Assembly: GCA_001599675.1 (NCBI GenBank)
Contig: BCHP01000005.1
Location: 2,945,229-3,009,228, forward strand
DNA from: Basipetospora chlamydospora
Taxonomy: Eukaryota > Ascomycota > Sordariomycetes > Microascales
DNA length: 64,000 nt
Direction of reading: 5' to 3'
Position 1 is the first letter of the stretch. Every line of letters starts with the position of its first letter. The notes beneath the pieces were generated by a model. The model saw only the letters and a list, made by a program, of their open reading frames with translations. It was not told where the DNA came from and made no database searches. Shown one piece after another: positions 32,130-44,600 of this stretch. A program made the translations under genes and the position numbers.

Positions 32130-35100
32130 GATGGGCAATGTCAAGTGGGACTATGAAGAAAAGCGGATGGCACATCACATCGGCGACGTGATGGTGCGAA
32201 AGGCGCCTTTTTGAGGATGATGAGGCTTCCAGGCCAAATGCCACCCGATAAATTAGCGCCCTAACTATGTAATATTACTACTTATTATCGCACAGCTCCA
32301 AAAGGGAAGGGGAGGGAGGGGTGTGGGTCGATGATTGGGATTTGATCCAATTCATCGAACGTGGGAACCATGAAGAGATTCAAGAAGGGGGGGGAACGGG
32401 GCCAGAGCACAGCGCACACCCGGAGCCGGAGGGGGGACGAGCCAGCAAATGAAACCGTGAGGTCAGTGAGCTGTGGTAAGCTGGCTGTGTGGTGAGCACT
32501 CGATGACGGTCCAACGTTGCATGCGCTGAAAGTGAAAGGCGGGCTAATTAGCGTAGCGTCTGGCGTGGTGTCTCCATTTCCTTGGCCCCTTCTTCACACG
32601 CCGGTTCTTGTTCTTTGCCGGGCTGGTAACCCTTCTTGCTCCAAAGGTGGGGAGGACAGTACCTACAGCGATGATCCCGGGACAGCTGCTTGCAGGCTGG
32701 AACGTGGGCTGGGGCCTCCCCAGCCTTGGCCATGACTCGAACAGAAGAGTTTCAATGTCAGGAATTCAGGAATAAGGCGATATATTGTTTTGCGATATAG
32801 CTCAATATGGCCATAGCCGCTTTCGAGCAATAGTAACAGCAGGATAAGGCCCATGACGATTTCCCGATGCTTCCTCCCGGCATTTCGACCTTTAAGACCA
32901 GAGCATGCCGGAGACCTGACGTCTTTGATATAGTCGCATCATGTATAGAGCATTTAAGTTGCGTTTAACCCGGGCATTGGATGATTAGATCCAAGGCCTG
33001 GGTTCTTTGACCGAGCCCCTCGCGGGCCTTTTGTTTTCTTCTTCTTCTTTTGGGAATTCAGGAATTCGGGGCACATTGGCGATTGGAACGCCGGCGGCCC
33101 AGAGAGCAAGCATTGATGCCAAATGGGCGTCTACCCTCCGAAAAAGAATGGGTGTCTACACTCCCAAGAAGCACACGTCCGCGAACCAATGGATCCGAGT
33201 TTCGCTGTTTACATCAATATGTACAGCCTCGATCCCACCACGAACAGCACGCCGAGCGAGGGGTAGAAATGGGCGTCGCATACTGTGTGGCAATGGCATG
33301 TCGGAGTATTGTTGACCCTTTGGCCCCTTGTCCAGTTCTGTTTGGGGCGGGGGAGGGGAGAAGATCGGCGGGCTTGCGTTGGGGTTGGGCCCTTGACTTC
33401 ATCGTTGTGATGTGCTGCGTCATCTTACACGGGAACCCCAAATCACCCCCCGCCCTTGGATGGAGAATACTGGCTGGGTGTTTCTGTTTTGTCTCATCTC
33501 ATTTGAGGTTTCCATGGGCAATCATTAGAAATTTCAGGTATTCACATGGTATCAATCTATCTTATTCTTCCTCATGATTATCATGTTCTGTTCTATCCCT
33601 TCCAAACATCACGTCCCCTTTCATGGAACACACATGAGTGAAAACGGGGAGAAGAGGCAGCCAGCCCGCCCAGCCCGAACATCCGACTCGGCGTAGAAGT
33701 GGAGGTTGTCTTATCGCAAGGGACTACGAAAGGCCAAGGAGCTAATACATACTCGGCGCACTGCTCCGTACATTCATCTTTTACTACTCCGTAAGGGTAT
33801 ATCAATATCACAGGCCAAGGAATCGCGAGAAGAATAAAAATCTCTCGCTTAGCCTCCCCTAACAACAATGAGGGACTCACTCGTTGCGCTTCGGTTTTGG
33901 TTGGCTCCGCGTCGGCGGCGACAATGAATGGAAAGAGCACAGCTCCGATGGCCGGCCGGGCCTAAGTTTGGTCCAAGAGCCTAGCCTGTTCTTCGCCCCA
34001 AGTACAGCCCTCCGGACGTGTGTCTTGAACAGCCGGAATATAAGTTCGATGTAACGCCAGCGTGCGAGCCTCTCTGATCAATCATGTCATACTCGAAAGT
34101 GCAGTCAAGCGCATCGCCAAAGGGGTCTTCGTGGGAGCAAATGTGGAGTAGTCGATGTCGAACCCCGTGCTCGGCCGATTCCAATTTCCAGCGTGTCGGG
34201 CAACTCCGTGGCAGTGGGTTCTCGAATGGTCTTGGCTGATATCATAGGTGGGTTTTACGAGTGGGGGCCAAGGGACGCTTGAAGGGCATGGATAATTGAT
34301 TGATACACAGAGCACAAGTCTGGGTATCATCATCCACGTTTTCCACTCAGCTCTGCGAGATGGATTCTAGAATTGTCGCCCAATTCGCTTTTTTTTTCTC
34401 TTTCTGTCCGCCTCCGCCGAGGCGTCTCATCTCTGGAGCAATGACACTTCAGCTCTCTGCCAAGACGAGTTCCTGACCTCCACGTGTTGGGCTCTACCGG
34501 GAGCGGGAAGGAGCCCGACGGCCAGGATACTGTATCGTAGATTAGTTCGTCGAACGCGAATGAGAGTGATGGGGAGACGAACGCATCTTGCATGACGATG
34601 CGGCCCCTCTTCAATATCTCGCGCTGGCCATTCAGCCCACATCCCAGATTGGGAGAAGAGGGGTGGGAGGGGCGCTGCTGAAAAAAAGTAAGATGATGCA
34701 AAGACAGAGCTCCCGCAGATGTTGCATCGGTTCTTTCGACGACAGCCCACCATAGCTCACCTCAAGTTGCGAACTGGAATTACAACATGACATATGTAAG
34801 AGTACTTGCGTGCGGGGTTCTCGCCGTTATCGCCCGTTGTTGCTCTCTGCTCGCTCTTCCACTGCAAGCGGCGCTTCCGTCATGAGGTCATACATCCGTC
34901 AACCCGAGTGAAACCCTTTTAAAAAAAAAATCTTGAGCACAATACAGGAATTGTCTGTTAGTCCAAACCAATTGAGACCACCTCAGGACCAAATAATTGC
35001 GCACATGTTGAGTTCATTTTAAATCAAGAGCTTTGTGCCAGCTGTCAGCGCGCGGGCACGCAGGCTTCAGCCCAGCAGGGATGAGAAGACCCTGACGTGT

Positions 35101-35836
35101 ACGTATGTACTCGTACGCGTACATACACACATGTACGGAGTAGCATCGGCAAGACCAGTGCTTTTTCAACGGCCAAGCTTCTCTCTCGCCCTGCCAATCA
35201 CCCCTGGCAATGAGAGACATGCCTCACCGACCTGCATGAGGCCCATGCATTTCGCTTGCATATGGCCACGAGAGATGCCACAAGGCAAGACAGGATAGGG
35301 AGAACCCAAAACATCGTGGGAAGAATGGGAAGAAAAGGGTGGGGGGAAATCGAAATGAAAGGAGGAGCCAGGCAACGGGGCCCCGGTGCCGACGTGGAGG
35401 GGTCTTTGATTTCTCCAATTAATTATGGCCTCAAGTGATTGACCATGACGAGCTGAAAAAAAAAATTACAAAACCCCACAAATGATCAGCCTGCCTCGGT
35501 CTTGGTGCTCCCTCCGAATAAGGGTCCCCGCTGCGTCAGAGTCAGGTCAGGGTCCTTGCTCATCTTTCTCAGCCACTCGGGCAACAATCTTTAAGGCCTA
35601 GTGAGGGAATGGGATGGACACAAAACTCCGACTTCGTCCCCGAAAGGCGCCTGATTGGCAACGGCAAACGTGGAAAGTGTCCACGCAGGGTCCTGGTCTT
35701 CCCACGGCCACGGGAAGGGGAGGGGGAAAAAAAGGCTTCACCGCTATGATTTCATGTTTACCGTACAAGTACGGAGTATCTGTAGATCCGAAAAGAGATC
35801 TTCGCTGCAGGGTAAAAGGAAGCGAGAGGTGGTCAC

Positions 35837-35862
35837 TTTTTTTTTTTTTTTTTTTTTTTTTT
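35837..35862. repeat. T26 homopolymer
   Basis: Uninterrupted T run in noncoding DNA; length polymorphism is expected. Confidence 0.85.
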
Positions 35863-36699
35863 ACCGCTTTGAGAAGGTCGATGCCATTGTGAATGCAACC
35901 GAGGGCACCGCCGTTGCAGCCTCGGCGGGGAGATGGGCTGGGCTGGGCTGGACTATGCTGGGCTGGGCGCAGGAGTTGTGCGTCCTATTATATCGGACTC
36001 GTTCGAAGTAAGCATGCGCGGCCGGATGCGGATGACCATGCAATCTTACCACCATGAGCACCCCTTCTTACGGTCGGGCCGGGCTGCCCTTGTGAGCGGC
36101 CCTATCAGCGGAGGAAGTGGCGGAGGGACTCGGCCCGGGCTTACCCAAATCCTCCTCGATGTGCTCCGTTCGGAGAACGGAAGAGGAGGGCATGCCGAGC
36201 CTACATCGGTCTGCGGAGCAAGTGGGGAAGTATCCCGACGGACGCCCTCCCCCGGGCCTAGTTATCCGTTCCAAGTCCTCACACCACCACATCACGTCTC
36301 GATGTCGCCATCATTCAACATCTACCAGACTAGCTCGACCATCTTCTCACAGCCATAGCCCGTGCTGCAACCGATCGATCCTGGCGCATGCACCCGGGCC
36401 GTGCGTACATACATGGACTGGGGTCTTGATCGCTTCGGGTCGGGGGTTTTTGCGTTTCCATGCTATGCGTATGTGGATGATTTTTCTTCTTTTTTTTTTT
36501 TTTTTTTCCCTCCCTCCGTGTAAGCCGCCTTGGCCTGAAGGGACTAGAGAAATCCTCATCTCTGGGGCCATCTTTCACGAACAGGTTATGGTGGCTAAGT
36601 ACTATTGGCAGTGACATTTGCTATGGCCGCACCTTTCGAGAAAGAAACTGGTTCGAAAGAAGCGGCATCGAGCTTGAATATCGTGCTCTTACGTGACAT

Positions 36700-38919
36700 C
36701 TAGTCGCCCTCATCACAAACATCCTCCTCGCAAAGCTCCTCCCAATAATCAAGCTGAATACCCAACGCATCGCACTGCTCCCTCTCGGGCAACTCCACAT
36801 GCCCGCCGTCCCACTGCAGCAGCCGCAGATTCACCTCGTCCTTCCCCTGGCCCGGCTTCCACGGCCCCACCGCCTCCACCTGCGCCAGCGTGCCCCAGTA
36901 GCCCCTCGCCTCGAGGTACTCCCGGCTCGGGTTCGGGTCGCCGCCGCGCGCAAAGGCCGTCCAGTAGTCCACGACGAGCTGCATAAAGGGCACGTCCTTC
37001 CCGTCCCGGTCGGGGAGCCCCCCGCGGGCGATGGTGCCGAAGACGATCATCTGCTCGCCCGCGTGGCACTTCATGTACTCGAGGCTCGGGTCCCCGTCGG
37101 GGAACTCCTCCGTGGCCGGCGGGCCGCAGTGGGGCTTCGTGTAGCCGGAGGGGTTGTAGGTCCGGTTGAACATGAAGGAGTACGTGTCCTTGAAGACCTT
37201 GTTCCGCAGCGCCGAGTAGGCCGTGGCCTGCTCTATGCACGTGTACACCGCGTCCGTGGAGACTCGCACGCCCCACTCGAGCAGCTCCTCCGGCGTCGGG
37301 TTCGCGGAGAGGGGGAAGACGCGCGAGTCGATGAACGGCGTAATGTCCACGCCGAGCTGCGCCGAGTACCCGGCCGCCAGGTCCTGGACGGTGGTGCCCT
37401 CGGGGGGCACGTCGGCGTCCACGCCCAGCTCGTCGCGGTTCGTGCCCGTCATGTACACCACATCTTTCGCGAAGCCCGTCCCGTCGAGCTCAAGATAATC
37501 AGCCACCATGAGCCTCCCATCCATGACGATCCCGCGCGCCTTGGTCTCCAGGTTCACGAGCTCCTCGGCGTCCATCTTGAGCAGGCAGCGAATCGTATCG
37601 CTCCGAGTCATGTTCTCCGAGCGGCTACAGCCTGCCTGCTCGAGGACGCGCACCGTCGTGTGGTTGTAATCCCACTCCGTGGAGTCGTAGTGCGAGATCA
37701 GGCCGCTCTCGTTGGGGGCGTACCCCCCGGGGCCGGATTGGCTGATCGCGTAGGCGAAGCTACCCTTGGCATACTCCGATGCGAGCAGGGCGCGCACGGC
37801 CACGGCGCCCGCGGACTCCCCGTAAATGGTGACGCGCCGGGGGTCCCCGCCGACCGACTCGATGTTCTTCTGCACCCACGTCAGCGCCACCATAATGTCG
37901 CCCAGGCCGTAGTTCCCGTTGTGCGTGGCGTCGTTGAAGTTTAGGAAGCCCAGGTTTCCGACGCGGTAGTTTATCGACACGGCCACTACGTCGCCCCTCG
38001 AGGCGATGTTCGTCCCGTCCGTGTTGGGGTTCTTTCCCGAACCTGAGGTAAACCCTCCGCCATAAATGTAAAACATCACTGGCTTCAGCTTCTTGCTGGA
38101 CGGACCGGGGAGGGACGATGTCCAGATGTTCAGGAAAAGGCAGTCCTCGCTCATACCCTCCTGCACCTCGCCAATGGGCTGGAAGCAATCCGGCCCGGCC
38201 TTGAGCACGGGGATGGACACGTTGTGCCCTTCGGAAGGTGGTCCCCAGAGCACCGAATGCGCAAACCGCGATGGATCCCGCGAGTAGCGGATTCCGCGGA
38301 ACTTGAAAGCGAAGTGGTCCCGGAAGCCAGTGTAAAGCTGGTCGCCTATGATGTGATTGACGTGGAAATCCGTGGGTTCGTCGCTGGTCTCCGATGTCGA
38401 CACGGGCGCGCTCTGGGTGCACATGCCGGGGAGCTTCTCCCCGCATGCAACGGCGGAGGCTTCGCCCTTGTAGTTGACTGCCGTGCAGGCGTCATCCGAA
38501 TCGGAGTCCGTGTTCTGAAGGACCCAGAAGAGCTGCTCGCGGGGAAAGTTCTCGAGGTACAACTGGTAGGAGAGGGAGTTGTTCAGCGCACCGTCGAAGA
38601 CGGCCTTGCCGGTGTCCAGCGGGGTCTCGGCCAGATGGGCACAGGTTTTGATGAGGGTGGCGTAGTTGGTCGGCTCGTGGACGAGGATCGCCGCGGAGCC
38701 TGGCGCTGGGTCATCTGTGACATTGGGCGCGCTTCAGCCTTAGATATCAGAAAGGGGAGGGAGGGGGGAGGGGGCGCCAATGGGGAAAATCATACTCGTG
38801 AGGTCATTGTAGGATAAGATGGTCAGGCCGCCGGAGAGGGCGGAGGGCGGCTTGGAGACGCAGGCGCAGAGCGCGTTGCCCGCGGCGGCGAGGGCCAGGA
38901 GGACGCGTCGATTCCACAT
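36700..38919 (-). CDS. Secreted type-B carboxylesterase/lipase
   Basis: Alpha/beta hydrolase that hydrolyses carboxylic esters outside the cell. Exons are 38796-38919 and 36700-38714 (GTATGA...TCACAG), giving 712 aa. The N terminus is a signal peptide (MWNRRVLLALAAAGNALCAC). Family features: FRGIRYSRDP, SEDCLFLNIW (type-B signature 2), the oxyanion-hole YIYGGGFTSGS, and the nucleophile elbow GESAGA (Ser342). CHAGE probably carries the catalytic His. The protein is longer than typical 550-600 aa relatives because of an N-terminal region of about 160 residues before the catalytic core. The mature chain is acidic and ends CEEDVCDEGD. Substrate unknown. Confidence 0.92.
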
Positions 38920-41452
38920 GTTGAGCGGTATCTTGCGACGAGGTCAAGATATCCAGAACCGTGAGAGGCGAGGACTAAGAGATCTGGAATCCTGGACGCG
39001 ACAGAGAGAACCCTCCGTGGCAATATATCCCTCCCCAGGCCCCTTGAATCCTCTGGTCACGGTCGCCGCGAGGCCGCCATTTTCTCCGCATCTCCGCATC
39101 TCCGCATCGGCAGGATCAGCGCGTTCATTTCGTAAACATTGGGTCGAGGCGGGCAGACAATGGGACGGCTTGGAAGAAACGGGGACCCCATGGGTTGAAT
39201 GCCCGGTTCTTTGGTGCAGAAAGGTGACGCTGCGGTTTTAGCCGAGAAGCCGCAAGGTCCTGAATACGAGTAGAAGCGACCGCCGGAGGAGGTGAAGGAC
39301 GGGCAGACTTGCCGCCGCTTCCATGTGGGTGATCCGAGATTCCGAGAATAAAGCACTGAAGTTGAGGGGTCCGCAGGGATTACTTGTCGACTGGCTTTGC
39401 GACTGCGGAGTAGATGCGATCTGGATTCCAGGGAGTCGATTCGAATTGGGAAGTGTGTGACTGCACCTAGTCGGCTCGTGCCATCGTTGGAGGGGAGGCC
39501 ATGGTTAATGGTTCAGACCTCTCATGTTCCCGAGATCTCAAAAGGTCGGCGCCACGGTGGATGGAGATACCCGTAGCCCGCGTGGTAAAGAGCGAATTGC
39601 CGCTTTGGTAACACCCATCCTGCGGTACCATATATCTAGATCTATAATTATTATGGTGATGCATTCTGCGCTCACGGATCATGGCCGGACATAGAGTGCT
39701 GCCCAATGCGTCTCTGCATGGCGTACCGAATTTTAGAGGGCGGCTCGAGATGGATCGCTCTACTTATGGCCGAGCGCTAGATGGATGGAAGCCGTGTATT
39801 GGATGTCAGGTTAAAAGGACAGGGTGACTCTCGGGGATGAGACATTCAATTCAAGGGCTCGGACTATTACGGAGTAGGACTCGGAGTATTAAGAAGATGG
39901 AGAAGAAGAAGAGGGGAACTTGGAGATGTTCGGGAGCGTGATGTCGTAGACATGACTAATCGAGGATGAGCAAGGGGGACGGGGAAGGAGATGATGTAAA
40001 AGGTATGCCCTGGACTCAGATGAGGGTATTCACACACACACACACATGCACACACACAAGCTAGACGGGTGGGGACGTCGGAAGTCGACAGCTCCATTTC
40101 AACTTCACCTCCTTCCTCCTTCCTCATCCCCAGCCTTCCTTCCTTTCTCACCAGTATTCGTTGAGCTTCGAATTCAACACTTCAATTTCTTCGTCCAACT
40201 GCCTCTATCCAGTGACCACCTGCTGCTATTGTTCTGCTTCCCTGTTGTTTGTCGAATCCCCTCCTAACGAAAAAGAGGAAAAAGGAAAGAAAAAACGGTT
40301 TCCGTCACACAAACAACCATGGTGTTGAGGTGGCTGGCGACATCGCCAAATGCGACTCTGTGCATTACATACTCGCCCTTCATGCGTTTGCACGGCTTTC
40401 AAGTCGGCTTCGCTTCACCCACCTAAATCAAGCCATCCAGCAGGTTTCTTCCCCTTTGAGCATTATCCCGCCGCATGGCCCTCCGAGGTATCCCTATCCA
40501 AGCCCGTTGAACAATTTTGCCCTTTTTCCTTCTTCTCCTCGTCCGAAACCGTCCACACACAGAGCGGGATGCACAATTCCCCCTCGGGGCCCCCAAAGAT
40601 CGCCGCTCGGTACCATGTAATCCCTGCCCCCCTTCTCCCCGTCACTCACCACCAAGTTGCAAGCCAAGACGGCTGCCGACGACTCAACACCTCCCACATC
40701 TGCGCATCCCGTTGGTCAGCCCTCCCCCTCCCCACCGTTCCGTGTCCCCGCGGGTCCGTGTGCCCTCCATACGGGAAATCTGCACGAGAAGAGCTCTCAG
40801 TCTTTCCTGGCTGCATACATCAGGCTGTTTGCCTATCACGATGCCGATCGATCACGTCCGAGCCCTTGAAGTGCAAACCGAGGGACTGCATCTTTTCTGA
40901 AGGGCGGGGGAGGGAGCTATGAGTAGGTAGGTATGTGGTAGGCCATAGAAATGGAGGGAGGGCGGGCCGGGCGAGAGAGGGGAAAGGATACTCACTTCCG
41001 AGACAGGTCTTGGAAATGTGACGAGCGTGGTGTGGCCAGCCGTTTTGGAGAATTCTTCTTGCTTTTTGCTTCTCTTTCTGATCTTCCTTCTTTCCTTCTC
41101 CGTGAACATTCTCAGTCGTCTCACACGAATTCTTTCCGTTATTCTCCCCTGGAATCGTTTGTTTCGAGGTCCCAGCGAGAGCTTCAGATACGACTTGCTC
41201 TCCTTCTCTTCTCGATTGAGGGGCTACTCGAAAGAGAATAATAAGCTTGAAGCTCCTAATCGCACCCTGATTCCTTTCGAGCTTGCATCCCTGCAACTCC
41301 ATAATCCGTGCCACTAGTATCGGCATTGCCATTGCCACTAAGCCCGGGGAGGCAGTGGCTTTCTACCTCGCTCCAAGACCCGGCCTCTTTTATAGCATCG
41401 CCAACTACACCATCCCGACTGAGGAACGCCAAAGAGACGGAATACTGCCACG
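38920..41452. other. Intergenic; CA repeat and CT-rich HET leader
   Basis: TACGGAGTA at 39868-39876, an imperfect CA repeat at about 40030-40060, then pyrimidine-rich DNA up to the HET gene. No convincing gene; the frames present lack coding-type composition. Confidence 0.55.
40030..40060. repeat. CA microsatellite
   Basis: Imperfect (CA)n array interrupted by one TG. Confidence 0.8.
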
Positions 41453-43453
41453 ATGCGTCTCCTACATACATCAACCTACACCCTCCACGACTTCCCCTCC
41501 CAAACACCCCCCTACGCCATCCTCTCCCACACCCACAATGAAGATGAAGTCACCCTCGCCCACCTCACCACCCTCTCATCCTCTCTCTCCCCATCTTCCT
41601 CATCCCTCGAGGCCATATCCTCCTTAAAAGGCTTCCCCAAGCTCCACGGCTTCCTAACCCGCGCCCGCGCCGCAGGCTACTCCTGGGCCTGGGCCTCGAC
41701 AGCCTGCCTCGACCCCACCTCCACAGCCGAGGTCAGCGAGGCCGCCAACGCCATGTATGCGTGGTACGCCAACGCCGGCGCGTGCTTTGTGCACCTCGCC
41801 GACGTGCCGCGGTTCCGGCTCGCGGACAGTCGGTGGTTCGAGAGGGGGTGGACGCTGCTCGAACTGCTCGCCCCGAAGAGTGTGGAGTTTTATACCGAGG
41901 GGTGGGTGGAGATTGGTACGAGGGCGAGCCTGGCGCCGCTTTTGGCTGCTGCCACCAGGATACCCGTGGAGCTGCTAAGGGAGGGGGCAGGGCGGAGGGG
42001 CTTGGCCGGGTACTCGGTTGCGGAGAGGATGAGTTGGGCGAGTGGGAGGAGGACGACGAGGGTCGAGGACGAGGCGTACTGTCTCCTGGGTATCTTTAAT
42101 GTCAACATGCCGATATTATACGGAGAGGGAAGTCGGGCCTTTGAGAGACTGCAGAGGGGAATCCTCACGCAGACTGAGGACTTTACCCTACTCACTTGGT
42201 CGCCCTGGGCAGCGGACACCACAGGGCACGGCGGCATCTTCGCACCCAGCACGGCATCCTTCAAGAGACCCGATCTCACCTCACACCTCCCCTCCACGGC
42301 CTTTGATCTTGACGACGCCGAGTCGATACTGTCTACCGACATGGGCCTTGCCGACTGGTCCAACCTGCGGCCGCAGAAATGGGACGCCGAATCCGCGCTG
42401 CTACCACTGAGTCAGTTCGCCTTTGACCCGCCTCAAATTACCGCCCGGGGCATATCGGCGACGCTGCCCCTTGATATAAGGGGTGCTTGTGTGGACTCCG
42501 CGGGGAGCGGGGCTGTTGATGTTTTGGCGTGGTTGTACGTCACTGTCCCGGCGGGCAGGGCAGCGTCACCCTTTTTGAGAAGGCTGTCTGGAAACAGCGA
42601 GCGGGCGGCGAGTCGCCTTAGTAGTGCCGATAGGAGCATGATGGTCTGCATATGGCTCAGCATCACCATCGTCGGCTCAGATTCCTACGACGCGCCCCTG
42701 AGAGCGACGAGGACACCGAATCGCGGTCCCGTCTGCGTCCCCATGGTGTTTTTAAACAGATTCCACCCGCGACACGTCTACCTGCAGAACGAGTCCGTCC
42801 CCACGGAAAGCCATCGCCTAACGCCCGTCTCGACACAGGGCACGACGGACCTCGCGCTGGTGTTCAAGGAGGGCGAGTGCGCGAGACAGATGCGTATCGT
42901 CTCGCACTACCCGCGGGAGTACATGGTCAGCAGCCCCACCTCTGCGAGCCAGCGCGCGAGCGGCGAAGTGTCGCCCGCGCGGAGCGGGATTATGAAGAGC
43001 CTTGCCAGCGGGCTGTTCGAGGTGTGCCTCCGCGGGGGAAGCCGCATGGACATCTCGGGCGCCCTTTGGCTGGGCTTTTCTGGCGAGACGAGTGGTGGTG
43101 AACAGCTCGCCGGGGGTGACCAGTTCGTCGTCTTGTTTAGGTGTGAGGGGTCGGGGAGCATGTCATGCCATCTGGAGCCTGTGGACGAGTCAGACATAGA
43201 GGCCTATTCGGAGGGTCGCCCCGAGGAGTTCTGGCGGCGGTTCCTCTGGAGGAGGGACGAGAGGATCAAGGGTTTGGCGGAGCCTACGGACCGGAGCTCG
43301 CTTGTCCTGCGCGGTGGGATGAGCGTGAAGGCGGCCATTGGGAATCACCTCGCCAGACCCTTTGATGTGCTCGTCCCGACACTGACGTTGACGACGTACG
43401 ATGCCGACAATAGCATTGTGGCCATGATGCACCGCCTTCTCTCGAACGATTAG
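41453..43453 (+). CDS. HET-domain protein
   Basis: Intronless, 666 aa. The N terminus shows the heterokaryon-incompatibility (HET) domain order: MRLLHTSTYTL, PPYAILSHT, GYSWAWASTACLDPTSTAEVSEAANAMY, then DSRWFERGWTLLELLAPKSV and AERMSWASGRRTTRVEDEAYCLLGIFNVNMPILYGEG. HET domains trigger cell death when incompatible fungal hyphae fuse, and have been linked to TIR-like folds. This is the HET-only architecture: no NACHT, WD40 or ankyrin repeats follow, and the C-terminal 400 residues show no recognised domain. Paralogues are usually numerous and fast-evolving. The partner locus cannot be inferred. Confidence 0.93.
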   Translation: MRLLHTSTYTLHDFPSQTPPYAILSHTHNEDEVTLAHLTTLSSSLSPSSSSLEAISSLKGFPKLHGFLTRARAAGYSWAWASTACLDPTSTAEVSEAANAMYAWYANAGACFVHLADVPRFRLADSRWFERGWTLLELLAPKSVEFYTEGWVEIGTRASLAPLLAAATRIPVELLREGAGRRGLAGYSVAERMSWASGRRTTRVEDEAYCLLGIFNVNMPILYGEGSRAFERLQRGILTQTEDFTLLTWSPWAADTTGHGGIFAPSTASFKRPDLTSHLPSTAFDLDDAESILSTDMGLADWSNLRPQKWDAESALLPLSQFAFDPPQITARGISATLPLDIRGACVDSAGSGAVDVLAWLYVTVPAGRAASPFLRRLSGNSERAASRLSSADRSMMVCIWLSITIVGSDSYDAPLRATRTPNRGPVCVPMVFLNRFHPRHVYLQNESVPTESHRLTPVSTQGTTDLALVFKEGECARQMRIVSHYPREYMVSSPTSASQRASGEVSPARSGIMKSLASGLFEVCLRGGSRMDISGALWLGFSGETSGGEQLAGGDQFVVLFRCEGSGSMSCHLEPVDESDIEAYSEGRPEEFWRRFLWRRDERIKGLAEPTDRSSLVLRGGMSVKAAIGNHLARPFDVLVPTLTLTTYDADNSIVAMMHRLLSND

Positions 43454-44600
43454 TCCTGCCTGCTTCAAGGGGGCTACTTCATTCCCCATCGGCATAACAG
43501 CCCCTCTTTCATCCCTTGCTCTACAAACCACCCACATGCGAATCCGAAATATTTCGAGACGATGTCCGTTCGGAACCCAAGGGTCCGTCTCAAGTTAGAG
43601 CCACGGAGGAAGCTTAAACGGTTGGCAGCCGGGATTCGACCGGCTTTTTGCGAGGGTGAATACGGGCCATCCCGGCCTGTAACCGCAGGTCGGGGGCGGG
43701 ATCGAGGATTAGGAGACCCATCCATGTGTCCCTGTGGGGAAGAAGGGGAAACTGGAGCTGCGTTCATGACGATGTCTTCGAAAATGGGACGGAGCGACAC
43801 CCGGAAGCGGCATGTATCGGCACGAAGCGGCGACGATCATCGCCCGCCTCAGATAGGCCCACCGAGGCGGCCGACCTTCATCGCTGCGGGCTCGTATATT
43901 GCCTGCTAACTAACACCCCTCCCGGGTTTCTCCCTGCATTTCTTCTAGAAAGAAGTGGGTTAATTCGGAGGCCATGCATCCGTCCGGACGGGTCTTTATG
44001 GGACCGGGAATATTATTCTTCCTGGCCACTCCGCCCTACGGTGATGCCGATCATTTTTGGGGGGGGGGGGGGTGGTCGCGACTTTTGGCATATGGACCAA
44101 CTTATACGAGACGAGAAGCGCACGATACTCGCATGTAGGGGCAGAAGCACCCTTGCAAAAGAACGAAAAAAAAAAAGACCCTGGACCCCGGACATACTAA
44201 AATATCGGGCGCCGTGGGTCCGCCTTGGTTGTTTCGCCTACCGGCACTCACACCTCCGCAAAACCCGGATTTCGAAGGCCCGAGTTGGGCCATACAGGGC
44301 GGGAGATGCGCTTCGGAGGCCGTGGCTCCGCCTTCATATCGGCCATCCGCCCCTCCATCTCTGTTCGGAACCGAAGACTACCAATGGGGCATTGAGACAG
44401 GCAAAACACGCGCAATCGAAGCTTTCCCCATGGGGTTTTCTTGAAATCAATCGGCATGGAGTTCGTCTCACGTATATCTACTGCCGGGGGACCTCACCTC
44501 CAACGTCGATTCCTATTTTTCCATCACCCAACTCGACTCCCAACCACTCACACCGAGGAGCCAAACCAAAAGCCCGTCGCCGCGAAAAGAAACCGCAACA
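43454..44600. other. Intergenic; mannanase promoter
   Basis: Contains an imperfect palindrome GCCGG-GATTCGA-CCGGC (43628-43643) and a run of about 14 G at 44059-44072. It resembles a T-arm only superficially. No gene supported. Confidence 0.5.

Larger units (their letters stand above)
30692..36699. other. 6-kb gene-poor interval
   Basis: No reading frame here has splice support or family motifs. It contains an AGGTG-type repeat (32083-32129), T-runs (35837-35862, and about 36490-36507), GGGCT repeats (35936-35970) and four copies of TACGGAGTA/TACTCCGTA (31085, 33785, 35134, 35770). A noncoding RNA is possible but not supported by sequence alone. Confidence 0.55.

Noticed and set aside
36799..37944. 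381-codon plus-strand open frame inside the carboxylesterase
   Set aside because: Shadow frame opposite a well-supported hydrolase; Arg/His/Val-rich with no motifs.
43620..43650. GCCGGGATTCGACCGGC as part of a tRNA
   Set aside because: The loop lacks the TTC start of a T-loop and no acceptor or anticodon stems can be placed around it.
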